Source: an uncultured Acetobacteraceae bacterium (lineage in GTDB: Bacteria > Pseudomonadota > Alphaproteobacteria > Acetobacterales > Acetobacteraceae). Taken from it: DNA of 64,000 nt. The notes under the pieces are model-generated. The model was given only the letters and a program-made list of their open reading frames with translations, made no database searches and was not told where the DNA came from. The translations under genes were made by a program, and so were the position numbers. The stretch covers positions 1-64,000 of the forward strand of contig CAIVPZ010000125.1 in the NCBI GenBank assembly GCA_903907955.1, written 5' to 3'. Below are positions 16,859 through 26,874 of this stretch, piece by piece; the stretch's first letter is position 1; every line of letters starts with the position of its first letter.

Positions 16859-18556
16859 TTGCTGGCCGGTTGGCTCCGCCCCCAGCAGGCTGTCCGCCGC
16901 TGCCCGTGCCGCCTCGGTCACCCTCTCGCCGGCCAGCATGCGCGCGATCTCCTCCCGCCGCGCCGCGCCGTCCAGCGTGTCCACCCGCGTTTCCGCCCGC
17001 GCCTGCCCGGTCAGCTTGGCCACCCGCAGATGCGCCGCCCCGCGCGCCGCCACCTGCGGGCTGTGCGTCACCAGCAGTACCTGCACGCGCTCCGCCACCC
17101 TGGCCAGCCGTTCGCCCACCGCTGCCGCGGTGGCGCCGCCAACCCCCGAATCGACCTCGTCGAACACCAGCGTCGGCACCGGGGAGGTGCCCGCCAGCAC
17201 CACCTTCAGCGCCAGCATCAGCCGCGACAGCTCCCCGCCCGAGGCCACCCGCGCCAGTGGTCCCGGCTCCTGGCCGGGGTTGGTGGCGATCAGGAAGCGC
17301 ACCGCATCCGCCCCGGCCGGCCCCCAGCCGGATTCCTCCAGCGCGGCGATGGCGGTGACGAAGCGGGCACGATCCAGCCGCAGCGGCGGCAATTCCGTCG
17401 CCACCGCCCGATCCAGCCGGCCCGCCGCCGCCCGCCGCCCCTCCGACAGCGCCGCGCAGGCGGCGACATAGGCCGCGCGTGCCGAGTCGGCCGCGAGTGT
17501 CAACGCCGCCAGCCGCGCCGTCCCATCTTCCAGCGCCGCGAGACGCGCCAGGAACGTGTCGAACAGGGCAGGGAGGTCGGCCACCGCCACCTGGTGCTTG
17601 CGGGCCGCGGCGCGCAGCGCGAACAGCCGCTCCTCGGCCTGCTCCAGCCGCCGCGGATCGGCCTCCGCCGCCTCGGCGAGCCGGGTCAGCAGGGTCTCGG
17701 CTTCGCCCAGCCATTCCTCGGCCCGCTCCAGGGCGGCCAGCGCCGCCGCCACCGGGTCGGCGGCGGCGGGGGCGGCCGGCAGCAGGCGTTGCAGCGCCCG
17801 CCCGGCCGAGCGCAGCGCCGCCGCCGGGCCGGGGCTGCGCCGGTCGCGCGGCGCCAGTTCGGCCAGCGTCGCCGCGATCGCCTCGGCGCGTTTCTCGCCC
17901 TGCTGAAGCGCCTGCCGTTCGGCCGCCAGACGCTCCTCCTCGCCTGGCTGGGGGCGCAGCCGGGCCAGTTCCTCCACCGCATGGCGCAGCCAGTCCTCGT
18001 CGCGCTGCGCCGCTTCCATGGCCTGCCGTGCCTCGGCAAGGGCGGCGGCGGCTTCGCGCCAGTCGCGCCAGCAGCGGTTCACCACTTCCCGCAGCTCCGG
18101 CGCCAGGCCGAACGCGTCCAGCAGCGCCGCGTGGCCGGCGGGATCGGCCAGCCCCATCTGGTCGTGCTGGCCCTGCACCTCGACCAGCAGCGCGCCGACC
18201 CGGCGCAGCAGCGCCGCGCCCACCGGCTGGTCGTTGACGAAGGCCCGGCTGCGTCCGTCGCGCCCCAGCACGCGGCGCAGCACCACCTCATCCTCGGCTT
18301 CGATGCCCTGCTCGGCCAGCAGCGCCAGCACCGGGTGGCCGGGCGCGGGCTGGAAGGCGGCGGTCACGCTGGCCTGCTCGGCGCCCCTGCGCACCAGCCC
18401 CTGATCGGCCCGCGCCCCCAGCGCGAGGCCAAAACTGTCCAGCAGGATCGACTTGCCGGCGCCGGTTTCACCGGTCAGCACCGTCAGGCCGGGCCCGAAC
18501 CCCAGGTCCAGCCGCTCGATCAGCACCACATCGCGGATCGCCAGCGCGGTGAGCAA
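16856..18556 (-). CDS. recN: DNA repair protein RecN
   Basis: SMC-like ATPase of double-strand break repair, acting on the nucleoid. The 566-residue protein begins [19 protein letters not shown] and has Walker A GETGAGKS (about 31-38), a central coiled-coil region (about 155-365) and a C-terminal ABC half with [12 protein letters not shown] signature, [10 protein letters not shown] Walker B and VTHSPQVAA. There is no ATG at the conserved start; TTG at 18556 with GGAAGG upstream is the best start. The longer frame overlaps the end of bamD antisense to nothing known and is rejected. It follows bamD by 22 bases, the usual alphaproteobacterial order. Confidence 0.93.
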   Translation of the reverse strand: MLTALAIRDVVLIERLDLGFGPGLTVLTGETGAGKSILLDSFGLALGARADQGLVRRGAEQASVTAAFQPAPGHPVLALLAEQGIEAEDEVVLRRVLGRDGRSRAFVNDQPVGAALLRRVGALLVEVQGQHDQMGLADPAGHAALLDAFGLAPELREVVNRCWRDWREAAAALAEARQAMEAAQRDEDWLRHAVEELARLRPQPGEEERLAAERQALQQGEKRAEAIAATLAELAPRDRRSPGPAAALRSAGRALQRLLPAAPAAADPVAAALAALERAEEWLGEAETLLTRLAEAAEADPRRLEQAEERLFALRAAARKHQVAVADLPALFDTFLARLAALEDGTARLAALTLAADSARAAYVAACAALSEGRRAAAGRLDRAVATELPPLRLDRARFVTAIAALEESGWGPAGADAVRFLIATNPGQEPGPLARVASGGELSRLMLALKVVLAGTSPVPTLVFDEVDSGVGGATAAAVGERLARVAERVQVLLVTHSPQVAARGAAHLRVAKLTGQARAETRVDTLDGAARREEIARMLAGERVTEAARAAADSLLGAEPTGQQ

Positions 18557-18578
18557 GCGCGCCTTCCGCGATGTCGGC

Positions 18579-19445
18579 TCAGAAGATGGAGCCGAAGAAG
18601 CCCGGCTTTTCGGGCTTCGCGACGCCCTCGCCGGTGCCGCCGCCGGCGACGAGATCCTTGTAGCTGTCCTCGTACCAGGGACTGCCCGGGTAGTTGTAGC
18701 CAAGCACCGCGGCGGTTTTGCGGGCCTGATCGACCAGCCCGAGCGTGAGGTAGATCTCGGTCAGCCGGTGCAGCGCCTCCGGCACGTGATTGGTGGTCTG
18801 GAAGTCGTCCACCACGCGCTGGAAGCGCCCGATCGCGGCGGTATACAGACGCTGGTGCTGGTAGAAACGCCCGACTTCCATTTCCTTGCCGGCGAGGTGG
18901 TCGCGGGCAAGGTCGATCTTCAGCTTCGCGTCCCGCCCATAGGCGCTGTCGGGGAAGCGGTTCACCACCTCCTGCAACGCGCCCATCGCCTCCTGGGTGC
19001 CCTTCTGGTCGCGCCGGATGTCGGCGATCTGTTCATAGTAGCACAGGGCGCGCAGGTAGTAGGCATAGGCGACATCGCGATGCTGCGGGTGGAGCTGGAT
19101 GAACCGGTCCAGCACGCCGATCGCGTCGGTGTAATGGTTGCGCAGATATTCGGTGTAACCCTGCATGAGCTGGGCGTTCACCGCCCAGGTCGAATACGGG
19201 TAGTTCTGCTCGACCAGGTCGAACTGCTTGACCGCCTCGGCGTAGTTCTGGCGGTTCAGCGAGTCGACACCGCGATTGTACAATTCCTCCACCGGCAGCG
19301 TGGAGACGTCCTCGGGTGGCGCCGTGTCCTCGCTCTTGCCCGAAAACGGGTTGATCGAGTCCATCGTGGAGCAGCCGCCAAGCGCCAGCATGCTGGCCAG
19401 CGCCGCGCAACGGAGGAAGGAAGTCGGGAGAATCGTCAATGCCAC
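18579..19445 (-). CDS. bamD: Outer membrane assembly lipoprotein BamD
   Basis: Component of the BAM complex that inserts beta-barrel proteins into the outer membrane. The 288-residue protein has a lipoprotein signal with lipobox LALGG-C (about residue 24), then TPR-like helical repeats: VEELYNRGVDSLNRQNYAEA, LMQGYTEYLRNHYTDAI, ALHRLTEIYLTLG. DQKGTQEAMGALQEVVNRFPDS is a family hallmark. No ATG fits; GTG at 19445 (or 19448) gives a proper lipoprotein signal, whereas the only internal ATG would leave too short a signal. It sits between lpxC and recN. Confidence 0.92.
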   Translation of the reverse strand: MALTILPTSFLRCAALASMLALGGCSTMDSINPFSGKSEDTAPPEDVSTLPVEELYNRGVDSLNRQNYAEAVKQFDLVEQNYPYSTWAVNAQLMQGYTEYLRNHYTDAIGVLDRFIQLHPQHRDVAYAYYLRALCYYEQIADIRRDQKGTQEAMGALQEVVNRFPDSAYGRDAKLKIDLARDHLAGKEMEVGRFYQHQRLYTAAIGRFQRVVDDFQTTNHVPEALHRLTEIYLTLGLVDQARKTAAVLGYNYPGSPWYEDSYKDLVAGGGTGEGVAKPEKPGFFGSIF

Positions 19446-19674
19446 CACCAAGCACCCTGTCTGCCGGCGCTTATAGCATGGGCGGCGGGAAGGAAAGGCC
19501 GCGGCGCACGGCGTTTCGGCCGGGCAATCACACCAGAGGCGCAAAATGTCGACCTGCGAGGGGAGATAAATGGAAGCCGGGTTCAGCCTCTGCCGCGCGC
19601 GCGGCCCCCCCGCCAGCACCGCACGCGATACCAATGGCCCGCAAAGCCGGGCCATTGCAAACATTCCGCATGGC

Positions 19675-20688
19675 TCAGACGGGCGCCGCCGCGGCCGGCA
19701 GGCGGGTCTGCCAGCCGGCGACCGATTCGGGCGTGGGGGCGAGCCGCCAGTTGGCGGCATCGTCGAACAGCGCCCGCAGCAGCCGGTTGTTCAATGCATG
19801 GCTCGGCCGGTTCGCCACGTAACGACCGTGCAGCACCGTCCCGGCAAGCGCCAGGTCGCCCACCGCGTCCAGCAGCTTGTGGCGGACGAACTCGTCCGGC
19901 ATGCGCAGGCCGCCCGGGTTCAGCACCGCGGGACCATCCACCACCACCGCGTTGTCCAGGCTGCCGCCGCGCGCCAGTCCGGCCTCGCGCAGATATTTCA
20001 CCTCGGAGGCGAGGGTGAAGGTGCGTGCCCGCGCGAGCCGGTTGCGGAACACAGATGCGCCGAGTCGCAGCGTCAGCGCCTGGCGGCCGATCGCCGCGGC
20101 GTCGAAGTCGATCGACACCGACATGTCGAAGCCATGCGGGCCGGGCCGCAGTTCGGCAAACGATTCGCCGTGCGACACCCGCACGACCCGCGCCACCTCG
20201 ATCGCCCCGACCGGCACGTCCTGCCCGACGATGCCGGCGCAGTCGATGAGGAACACGAAATCCCTGGCCGAACCGTCGAGAATCGGCAGCTCCGGCCCGT
20301 CCACCTCGAGCACGGCGTTGTGCACGCCGCAGCCGGCGAGCGCCGCCATGACGTGCTCCACGGTGCCGACCCGCGACTCGGGCGCGCCGGGGCGGGCGAG
20401 CACGGTGCACAGGCGGGTGTCGACCACGTGGTCGAATCGGGCCGGGATTTCCAGGCCACCGAGATCGGTGCGCCGCACCACGATGCCGCTGTTGGCGGGG
20501 GCCGGGCGCAGGGTCAGCGCCACGCGGTGCCCGCTGTGCAGGCCGACGCCAACGCAGGAGATGGCGGCGCGGAGCGTGTGCTGCATGCCGAAGCCATGGC
20601 CGGCAATCACCGGGCCGGCCACCAGCGGATTGCCGGCCATCATCGGATCGATCGTCTGCAGGCGCAAATTATGTGGCAGCCCATCCAT
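19675..20688 (-). CDS. lpxC: UDP-3-O-acyl-N-acetylglucosamine deacetylase
   Basis: Committed zinc-dependent step of lipid A synthesis in the cytosol. The 337-residue protein has FSGVGLHSG-like CVGVGLHSG, the zinc ligand in GTVEHVMAALAG, and the second zinc site HKLLDAVGDLALAG with His and Asp, plus SFTL-type RARTFTLASEVKYLREAGLARGGS. It begins with about 34 residues before the conserved core (MQHTLRAAISCVGVGLHSG), so a start at the internal MQH (about 20587) cannot be excluded. It lies 265 bases downstream of ftsZ, behind a hairpin, and ahead of bamD. Confidence 0.93.
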   Translation of the reverse strand: MDGLPHNLRLQTIDPMMAGNPLVAGPVIAGHGFGMQHTLRAAISCVGVGLHSGHRVALTLRPAPANSGIVVRRTDLGGLEIPARFDHVVDTRLCTVLARPGAPESRVGTVEHVMAALAGCGVHNAVLEVDGPELPILDGSARDFVFLIDCAGIVGQDVPVGAIEVARVVRVSHGESFAELRPGPHGFDMSVSIDFDAAAIGRQALTLRLGASVFRNRLARARTFTLASEVKYLREAGLARGGSLDNAVVVDGPAVLNPGGLRMPDEFVRHKLLDAVGDLALAGTVLHGRYVANRPSHALNNRLLRALFDDAANWRLAPTPESVAGWQTRLPAAAAPV

Positions 20689-20902
20689 CGCTCGGTCTTC
20701 CCCTTGGGCCTGCGCGGCCTTGCTCCAGGTTCGGGCCGGCGCATCCAGGTTGCGCCGCCGTTTGAAACCTTAGCAGGCAATGCCGCTATCGCCAGTCAAT
20801 GATTATTGCCGGCTGTTACAGCCCAACTGCCTGAACTTGCAGTAAATGCGGCGCTGCAAGGGCGACCATAAAACGGCCACTGTTACACGCCGTACAAGGC
20901 AA

Positions 20903-20930
20903 CCCCGGGCGGTGGGGGCACCGCCCGGGG
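20903..20930 (-). terminator. GC-rich hairpin after ftsZ
   Basis: An 11-base perfect stem CCCCGGGCGGT / ACCGCCCGGGG with a six-base loop sits 23 bases past the ftsZ stop. The downstream T-run is weak (TTGCCTTG on the transcript strand), so it may be a pause or partial terminator between the dcw cluster and lpxC. Confidence 0.5.
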
Positions 20931-20953
20931 GTATTCGACGAGTCGCCGGCCGG

Positions 20954-22600
20954 TCAGGAAGCCGAGGTCTGGCGGCGCAGGAAAGCCGGGATATCGATGC
21001 CCATATCCTCCCCGCCGGCCTGCCGGACATTCGGCCGCACCGGCGCGTCGTGCATCGCCTCATGCAACGACGGCTCGGAGCGGACCGGTTGCGCCGGCGC
21101 GCTGGCCTGGGTCGCCGGCAGGCTGCCGCGGATGGCCCCGGTGACGATGCCGAACAGGCTCTTGCGGGCCGGTTGCGGCGCCGGCCCGGCGGCCTGGTCC
21201 TCGCTGTAGCGGCTGTGGGGGCGAAGCGGCGGCTGCTGTGCCGCCCGGCTGGCCGGGTGGGGCGCCTGGTGAAGCGCCGCCGGCGCTTCCGCCTGTTCTT
21301 CGGCGTACCCGCCCTCGGCGGCATAGTCGGCTTCCGCCGCCTGTGCCGCGGTTTGCAGCGGGGCGGACGGCACCATGCGCGGCAACGGGGCGATGGACGG
21401 CGCCTGGCGGACGGGTTGCAGCCGCGCCTGTGCCGCCATACCGCTCACCACCTGCGGCGCCATGCCGGAGCCTGACGGCCGCATGGCCATCGGCGGGGCG
21501 ACCATGATGCCCAGGGGCGCGCCGTTGGCGCCGGCGGCCGATGACACGCTGGGCTGCGGTGCGCTGGCCTGCGCCACCGCGCCGCCGCCCACCGCCACCA
21601 GCCGGGGACGCTCGGCCGTCCGCTGCACCGGCGTGTCGATGCCGGTCGCCACCACCGACACCCGGACCTTGCCGGTCAGCAACTCGTCGATCGCCGAGCC
21701 GAAGATGATGTTGGCTTCCTCGTCCACTTCCTCGCGGATGCGGTTGGCGGCCTGGTCCACCTCGAACAGCGTCATGTCCTCGCCGCCGGTGATGTTGATC
21801 AGCAGGCCGCGCGCGCCGGCCATGCTGGTGTCTTCCAGCAGCGGGTTGCTGATCGCCGCCTCGGCGGCGCGGATGGAGCGGTTCTCGCCCTCCGCCTCGC
21901 CGGTGCCCATCATCGCCTTGCCCATCTCCGCCATCACGGTGCGGATGTCGGCGAAGTCGAGGTTGACCAGCCCGGGGGCGACCATCAGGTCGGTGACGCC
22001 GCGCACGCCCATGTACAGGACGTTGTCGGCCATCTTGAAGGCTTCCTTCCAGCCGGTCCGCTCGTTGGCCAGTCGGAACAGGTTCTGGTTCGGGATCACG
22101 ATCAGCGTGTCGACGAACTGCTGCAGCTCGCTGATGCCCTCATCGGCGGCGCGGGCGCGGCGCTGGCCTTCGAAGGTAAACGGCTTGGTTACCACGCCGA
22201 CGGTCAGGATGTTCTTCTCGCGCGCCATGCGGGCGATCACCGGGGCTGCTCCGGTGCCGGTGCCGCCGCCCATGCCGGCGGTGATGAACACCATGTGCGC
22301 CCCGTCGAGATGGCGGTACAGCTCGTCCGCCGCCTCCTCGGCCGCGGCCCGGCCGATCTCGGGCTTCGCCCCGGCGCCGAGTCCCTGGGTGATGTGCGGC
22401 CCGAGCTGGACGCGCCGGCTCGCCTTCGAGTGCAGCAATTGCTGCGCATCGGTATTGGCGACGACGAACTCGACGCCCTGCAGGTTCATCGCGATCATGT
22501 TGTCGACGGCGTTGGTGCCGCCGCCGCCCACGCCGATCACGGTGATGCGCGGCGTGAAGTCCGTGTGGAGGTTCTGCGGGATCGTCAGGTTCAGGGTCAT
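20954..22600 (-). CDS. ftsZ: Cell division protein FtsZ
   Basis: Tubulin-like GTPase that forms the division ring. The 548-residue protein has the GTPase core (about 15-330) with [15 protein letters not shown] and the tubulin signature GGGTGTG (111-117), the catalytic T7 loop [11 protein letters not shown], then a very long Ala/Pro/Gln-rich linker (about 335-530) and the conserved C-terminal peptide DIPAFLRRQ that binds FtsA. The long linker is usual for alphaproteobacteria. It is the last gene of the dcw cluster, 57 bases after ftsA. Confidence 0.97.
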   Translation of the reverse strand: MTLNLTIPQNLHTDFTPRITVIGVGGGGTNAVDNMIAMNLQGVEFVVANTDAQQLLHSKASRRVQLGPHITQGLGAGAKPEIGRAAAEEAADELYRHLDGAHMVFITAGMGGGTGTGAAPVIARMAREKNILTVGVVTKPFTFEGQRRARAADEGISELQQFVDTLIVIPNQNLFRLANERTGWKEAFKMADNVLYMGVRGVTDLMVAPGLVNLDFADIRTVMAEMGKAMMGTGEAEGENRSIRAAEAAISNPLLEDTSMAGARGLLINITGGEDMTLFEVDQAANRIREEVDEEANIIFGSAIDELLTGKVRVSVVATGIDTPVQRTAERPRLVAVGGGAVAQASAPQPSVSSAAGANGAPLGIMVAPPMAMRPSGSGMAPQVVSGMAAQARLQPVRQAPSIAPLPRMVPSAPLQTAAQAAEADYAAEGGYAEEQAEAPAALHQAPHPASRAAQQPPLRPHSRYSEDQAAGPAPQPARKSLFGIVTGAIRGSLPATQASAPAQPVRSEPSLHEAMHDAPVRPNVRQAGGEDMGIDIPAFLRRQTSAS

Positions 22601-22657
22601 TTCATTGCTCCCCTATATGGGTTGGGTTGTAGAAGACGTTTCCGATTCGCGTCAGCA

Positions 22658-23959
22658 TTACACCCGCTCGCGCAGGAAATTTACGATGCGGCGCACCCAG
22701 CCGCCGGGTCGTTCCAGGTCAGGGTTGAGATCCACCACCGAGCGGCCCTCGCCGGCGGTCCAGGCCAGCAGCCCGACCGCCGTCGCAAAGGCTGGTCCGC
22801 ACGCCGAATCCGGCAGGTCGCGCAACGCCATCGGCTTGCCCGACCGCACCGTGCGGCCGAGGATGCGCGCCGCCATTTCGCGCGCACCGGAGAGCTGGCT
22901 GGCGCCGCCGGTCAGCACCACGCGGGTGCCGGCGATGCGCCCCAGCCCCGATCCCGCCAGCCGTTCCTTCACCATTTCGAAGGTTTCTTCCAGGCGCGGG
23001 CGGATGATGTTGACCACCATGCTGCGCGGCACCTTGGCGATCTGGTGTTCCTCCTCGCCGACCAGCGGCACCGGCAGCATTTCGCGTTCGTCGTCCGGGC
23101 TGGCCTGGGCGCTGCCGTACAGCGTCTTCAGCCGTTCGGCATGCGCCACCGGCGTCGACAGGATGCGGGCGATGTCGTTGGTGACATGCACCCCGCCCAC
23201 CGGAAGTTGCGAGGTGTGCAGCAGCTGCCCGTCGGCGAACACCGCCATGCCGGTGGTGCCGCCGCCCATGTCGAGCACGGTGGCGCCGAGCTGGCGCTCA
23301 TCCTCGACCAGCGTCGCCAGTCCCGCCGCCATCGGCGCCGAGACCAGCTCGGCGATGTCGAGGTCGCAGCGGGCGATCGCCGCCCCCAGCGTGCGCAGCG
23401 CGGTGGACAGCGCATCCACCACATGCAGCCGCGCCGTCAGCGTCTCGCAATGCAGGCCGCGCGGATCGGTCACCCCCTGCATGTCGTCGGCGGTGAAGGT
23501 CAGCGGCAAGGCGTGAATGATCTCGCGCTGATCGCACACCGCGCGGGCGCGGGCTTCGTGCAGCACGCGCCGGATGTCGTGCTCGGTCACTGCCCGCCCG
23601 TCCACCGGCAGTTGCACGTTGAACAGCCGGCTTTCGGGCTGGCCGCAGGAGAGGTTCACCGTCACCGCGTGCAGCCGGGTGCCGGCCATGTCCTCGGCCT
23701 GGCCGACGGCGGCGCGGATGGCGCGCTCGGCCTCCTCGATGTCGGAGATGCCGCCGGCGCGCACGCCGCGGCCCTTCTGCCAGCCGAATCCCAGCACGCG
23801 GATGCTGAAATCGGCTTCCATCCGGCCGATGATGCAGACGATCTTGGTGGTGCCGATGTCGAGCACGCCGAACGCGCCGGAGGGGCGTGGACGGGTGCGC
23901 GCCTGCGGCTCCATCGGCTCGGCGGTCGGCGGCACGATGCGACGCGGCATTTCGTTCAT
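22658..23959 (-). CDS. ftsA: Cell division protein FtsA
   Basis: Actin-like membrane anchor of the FtsZ ring. The 433-residue protein has the actin-fold phosphate loops FGVLDIGTTKIVCIIGR (about 30-46) and VLDMGGGTTGMAVFADG, the adenosine motif VVLTGGASQLSGARE, and a C-terminal amphipathic helix RRIVNFLRERV for membrane binding. The ATG at 23959 has GGGAGCGGAC just upstream; a longer frame overlaps ftsQ and is rejected. It begins 10 bases after the ftsQ stop. Confidence 0.96.
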   Translation of the reverse strand: MNEMPRRIVPPTAEPMEPQARTRPRPSGAFGVLDIGTTKIVCIIGRMEADFSIRVLGFGWQKGRGVRAGGISDIEEAERAIRAAVGQAEDMAGTRLHAVTVNLSCGQPESRLFNVQLPVDGRAVTEHDIRRVLHEARARAVCDQREIIHALPLTFTADDMQGVTDPRGLHCETLTARLHVVDALSTALRTLGAAIARCDLDIAELVSAPMAAGLATLVEDERQLGATVLDMGGGTTGMAVFADGQLLHTSQLPVGGVHVTNDIARILSTPVAHAERLKTLYGSAQASPDDEREMLPVPLVGEEEHQIAKVPRSMVVNIIRPRLEETFEMVKERLAGSGLGRIAGTRVVLTGGASQLSGAREMAARILGRTVRSGKPMALRDLPDSACGPAFATAVGLLAWTAGEGRSVVDLNPDLERPGGWVRRIVNFLRERV

Positions 23960-23969
23960 GTCCGCTCCC

Positions 23970-25001
23970 TCACGTCGGTTTCCGCCCGGTCCTGCCGGTA
24001 TCGGTCCTGCCGGCATCGGTCTTGCCCGCGTCGGTCTTGCCGGCGTCGGCCTTGCCGCCATCGCCCGTCTTGCCCGGGTCCTTGCCATCGGGCTTCTCGG
24101 CATGCGGGCGCAGCACCAGCCGGTCCGGCAGGCGCAGGTCCACCACCTGCAGCGGCCGGTCGAGCAGCGCGTAGGTCTTCTGCAGTTCCATCAGCTTGGC
24201 GAGCGCCGGCGCCTCGGCGCCTTCCGGCAGCAGCACGTCGGCGCCGTTGTTCAGCCGCAGGTTCCAGCGCCGTTCGCCGACCCGCACCGCCGCCTGCAGG
24301 CGTGACAGCACCAGCGGATAGGCGGCCAGCGTGTCGAGCAGTGCCGCCGCGGCGCCCGGTGCGCCGGGGCCCACCACCAGCGGCACCTGGCTGGCGAACG
24401 CGCCGACGTCGGAATCGGAGACCGTCTGGCCGTTGCGGTCGATCAGCACGAAGCGGCCCTGATTCTGCCACACCGCGAAGGGGCGCCGCTCGGTCAGCTG
24501 CACCACGATGGTGCCGGGCAGCCGCCGCTCGACGGAGGCGCTCTGCACCCAGTTGATCGTCTCGATGCGCGCCCGCGCGTCGGCCAGCGAGAAGCTCAGA
24601 ATCGGGTCGCCGCTGTGCAGGGCCAGCGCGGCCCACAGCAGCGGCTCCGGCGTCTTCTGCTGGCCCTCGATCACCACGTCATGCACCCGCAGGCCCAGCT
24701 GCGCCGTCGCCTCGCCCAGCCGCTCGCGGAAGCTGTTGCCCCGGCCGATCGTCTGCACCGTGGCGGCGCCGGCCACCCCGGCCGCCACCAGCAGGAGCAG
24801 CACGAGCAGCTGCCGCAGCACCCGGCGCTGCCGCTTCCACAGCAGCCGCAGCAGGCCGGGCCGGTCGGGCATGCGCGATGTCGACAGGCGCGAGGCCGGG
24901 GTGCGCGGGGAGGGGGCGCGCGCGGAGGGGATGCGCGGCGGCGGCGTGCGGGGCGGTGGCATGCGCGGCGACGGCGGCACGGTCTGCTTCATGCGCGACA
25001 T
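23970..25001 (-). CDS. ftsQ: Cell division protein FtsQ
   Basis: Bitopic divisome protein linking early and late division proteins. The 343-residue protein has a basic, Pro/Arg-rich cytosolic N-terminus (about 1-55), one transmembrane segment (QLLVLLLLVAAGVAGAA, about 63-79), a POTRA domain (VHDVVIEGQQKTPEPLLWAAL...) and the FtsQ beta domain. The C-terminus carries a low-complexity Lys/Arg-Thr-Asp-Ala-Gly repeat. ATG 25001 has GGAG eight bases upstream; ATG 24992, which forms an ATGA overlap with ddl, is an alternative. Overlaps the ddl stop. Confidence 0.93.
   Translation of the reverse strand: MSRMKQTVPPSPRMPPPRTPPPRIPSARAPSPRTPASRLSTSRMPDRPGLLRLLWKRQRRVLRQLLVLLLLVAAGVAGAATVQTIGRGNSFRERLGEATAQLGLRVHDVVIEGQQKTPEPLLWAALALHSGDPILSFSLADARARIETINWVQSASVERRLPGTIVVQLTERRPFAVWQNQGRFVLIDRNGQTVSDSDVGAFASQVPLVVGPGAPGAAAALLDTLAAYPLVLSRLQAAVRVGERRWNLRLNNGADVLLPEGAEAPALAKLMELQKTYALLDRPLQVVDLRLPDRLVLRPHAEKPDGKDPGKTGDGGKADAGKTDAGKTDAGRTDTGRTGRKPT
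23987..24061. repeat. Five tandem 15-base units in the ftsQ 3' end
   Basis: Units such as CGGTCCTGCCGGTAT repeat five times head to tail, encoding D-A/T-G-K/R-T in the periplasmic C-terminal tail of FtsQ. Units keep frame, so copy-number change would alter tail length without frameshift. Confidence 0.85.
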
Positions 25002-25906
25002 GCGGCGTTCTCCACCATCCAGGCGCACAGCTGCGGGAAACCCATGCCGCGGTATGCGGCCTGTTCGGGCAACAGCGAGGTCGGGGTCAGGCCCGGCTGC
25101 GTGTTCACTTCCAGCAGCACCAGCCGCCCGGGTTCGCCGGCGGTGTCGTCGTAACGGAAATCGGCGCGGGAGGCGCCGCGGCAGCCGAGCGCCCGATGCG
25201 CCGCCAGTGCCACTTCCAGCGCGTGCGCGGCGGCGTCGGGATGGATCGCCGCCGGCACTACGTGGCGCGAGCCGCCGGCGGCATATTTCGCCTGGTAATC
25301 GTAGAACGCGGTGCCGGCGACGATTTCGGTCACCGCCAGGGCACGATCGCCCATCACGCCCACGGTCAGTTCGCGGCCGGGGATATATTCCTCGACCATC
25401 ACGTCGCGGCCATGGCGCCAGGCGGCGGCCAGGGCGGCGCGGCGGTTGTCGCCTTCGTGCATGATCTCCACGCCGACCGAGGAGCCTTCGTTCACCGGCT
25501 TGACCACGTAGGGACGCGCCAGCGGGTCGGCCTGCGCCAGTTCCGCGATGTCGATCACCCGGCCGCGCGCCACCGGCAGCCCGGCGGCGGCGAACACCGC
25601 TTTCGCCGCCGCCTTGTCCATCGCCACGGCGGACGCGCGCACGCCGGAATGGGTGTAGGGAATGCCGAGCCAGTCCAGCACGCCCTGGATGGTGCCGTCC
25701 TCGCCGAAGCGGCCGTGCAGCGCGTTGAACACCACGTCCGGCGCCGGATCGAGGGCGGCGATCACCGCCCGCAGATCGGCCCCGACCTCGACCGGCACCA
25801 CCGCGTAGCCGGCTTCCCGCAGCGCCGCGATGACCTGCGTCCCCGAAACCAGCGACACGTCGCGCTCGGCGGACATGCCGCCATACAGCACCGCCACCCG
25901 GCTCAT
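24989..25906 (-). CDS. ddl: D-alanine--D-alanine ligase
   Basis: ATP-dependent ligase that makes the D-Ala-D-Ala dipeptide for the peptidoglycan stem. The 305-residue protein has VAVLYGGMSAERDVSLVSG at the N-terminus, the ATP-grasp core with VVKPVNEGSSVGVEIM and VEEYIPGRELTVGVM, and the metal site LEVNTQPGLTPTSLLPEQ. Start at 25906 overlaps the murB stop by four bases (ATGA), and its stop overlaps ftsQ, so translation is likely coupled. Confidence 0.96.
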   Translation of the reverse strand: MSRVAVLYGGMSAERDVSLVSGTQVIAALREAGYAVVPVEVGADLRAVIAALDPAPDVVFNALHGRFGEDGTIQGVLDWLGIPYTHSGVRASAVAMDKAAAKAVFAAAGLPVARGRVIDIAELAQADPLARPYVVKPVNEGSSVGVEIMHEGDNRRAALAAAWRHGRDVMVEEYIPGRELTVGVMGDRALAVTEIVAGTAFYDYQAKYAAGGSRHVVPAAIHPDAAAHALEVALAAHRALGCRGASRADFRYDDTAGEPGRLVLLEVNTQPGLTPTSLLPEQAAYRGMGFPQLCAWMVENAACRA

Positions 25907-26874
25907 GGCGCGGCCTCGCTTGGTTGCGCGGGCAGGACGGCAGCGGCGCGGCCCCGCGGCGCCGGCAGCCCGATCCGCCGGATCTCCCATTCCAGCACCA
26001 CGCCGCTGGTGTCGCGCACCCGCCGGCGCACTTCCTCGCCCAGCCCCTCGATGTCGGCGGCGGTGGCGCCGCCGGTGTTGATCAGGAAGTTGCAGTGCTT
26101 CTCCGACACCTGGGCCGCCCCGCGGGCCAGCCCGCGGCAGCCGGCGGCGTCGATCAGCTCCCACGCCTTCATGCCCGGCGGGTTGCGGAAGGTGGAGCCG
26201 CCGGTGCGTGCGCGCACCGGCTGGGCGGCTTCGCGGCTGGCCCGGATGTCGGCCATGCGGGCGGCGATGCTGGCGGCATCGCCGTGCCGCGCCCGCAGCC
26301 GCGCCCGCACCACCACGCCGCCCGGCGGCAGCGACGAATGCCGGTACTCGAAACCCAGCTCATGGGAGAAACGGCGCACCATTTCGCCCGACCGGGTGAC
26401 GATCTCGGCCCAGTCCAGGCAGGCGGCGATATCGTCGCCATAGGCGCCGGCGTTCATCGCCACCGCGCCGCCGATCGTGCCGGGAATGCCGCACAGGAAC
26501 TCCAGCCCGGTCAGCCCGGCCGCCGCGGCGGTTTCGGCCACCGTCGCGTCGAGCGCGGCGGCGCCGGCGACGAGGCCGTCAGGCTCCACCGTGACATCGG
26601 CGAATCCGCGCCCCAGCTTCACCACCACCCCCTGCACGCCGCCGTCGCGCACGATCAGGTTGGATGCCGCCCCGATCGCGGTCACCGGCACGTCATGCGG
26701 CAGCGCGCGCAGGAAACCGGACAGATCGGCCGCATCGGCCGGGCGCACCAGCGCCTCCGCCGGCCCGCCGACGCGAAACCAGGTCTGCGGGCCGAGCACG
26801 GCATCGCCTGCCACCCGCCCGCGCAGCGGCGGCAACTGGTCGGCCAGGGCGGGGATGATTTCGGCTGCCGTCAT
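25903..26874 (-). CDS. murB: UDP-N-acetylenolpyruvoylglucosamine reductase
   Basis: FAD enzyme that reduces enolpyruvyl-UDP-GlcNAc to UDP-MurNAc with NADPH. The 323-residue protein has [15 protein letters not shown] and [14 protein letters not shown] for FAD binding, [21 protein letters not shown], and the catalytic Ser in [39 protein letters not shown] is the usual C-terminal motif. Type II MurB length. ATGA overlaps on both sides with murC and ddl. Confidence 0.96.
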   Translation of the reverse strand: MTAAEIIPALADQLPPLRGRVAGDAVLGPQTWFRVGGPAEALVRPADAADLSGFLRALPHDVPVTAIGAASNLIVRDGGVQGVVVKLGRGFADVTVEPDGLVAGAAALDATVAETAAAAGLTGLEFLCGIPGTIGGAVAMNAGAYGDDIAACLDWAEIVTRSGEMVRRFSHELGFEYRHSSLPPGGVVVRARLRARHGDAASIAARMADIRASREAAQPVRARTGGSTFRNPPGMKAWELIDAAGCRGLARGAAQVSEKHCNFLINTGGATAADIEGLGEEVRRRVRDTSGVVLEWEIRRIGLPAPRGRAAAVLPAQPSEAAP

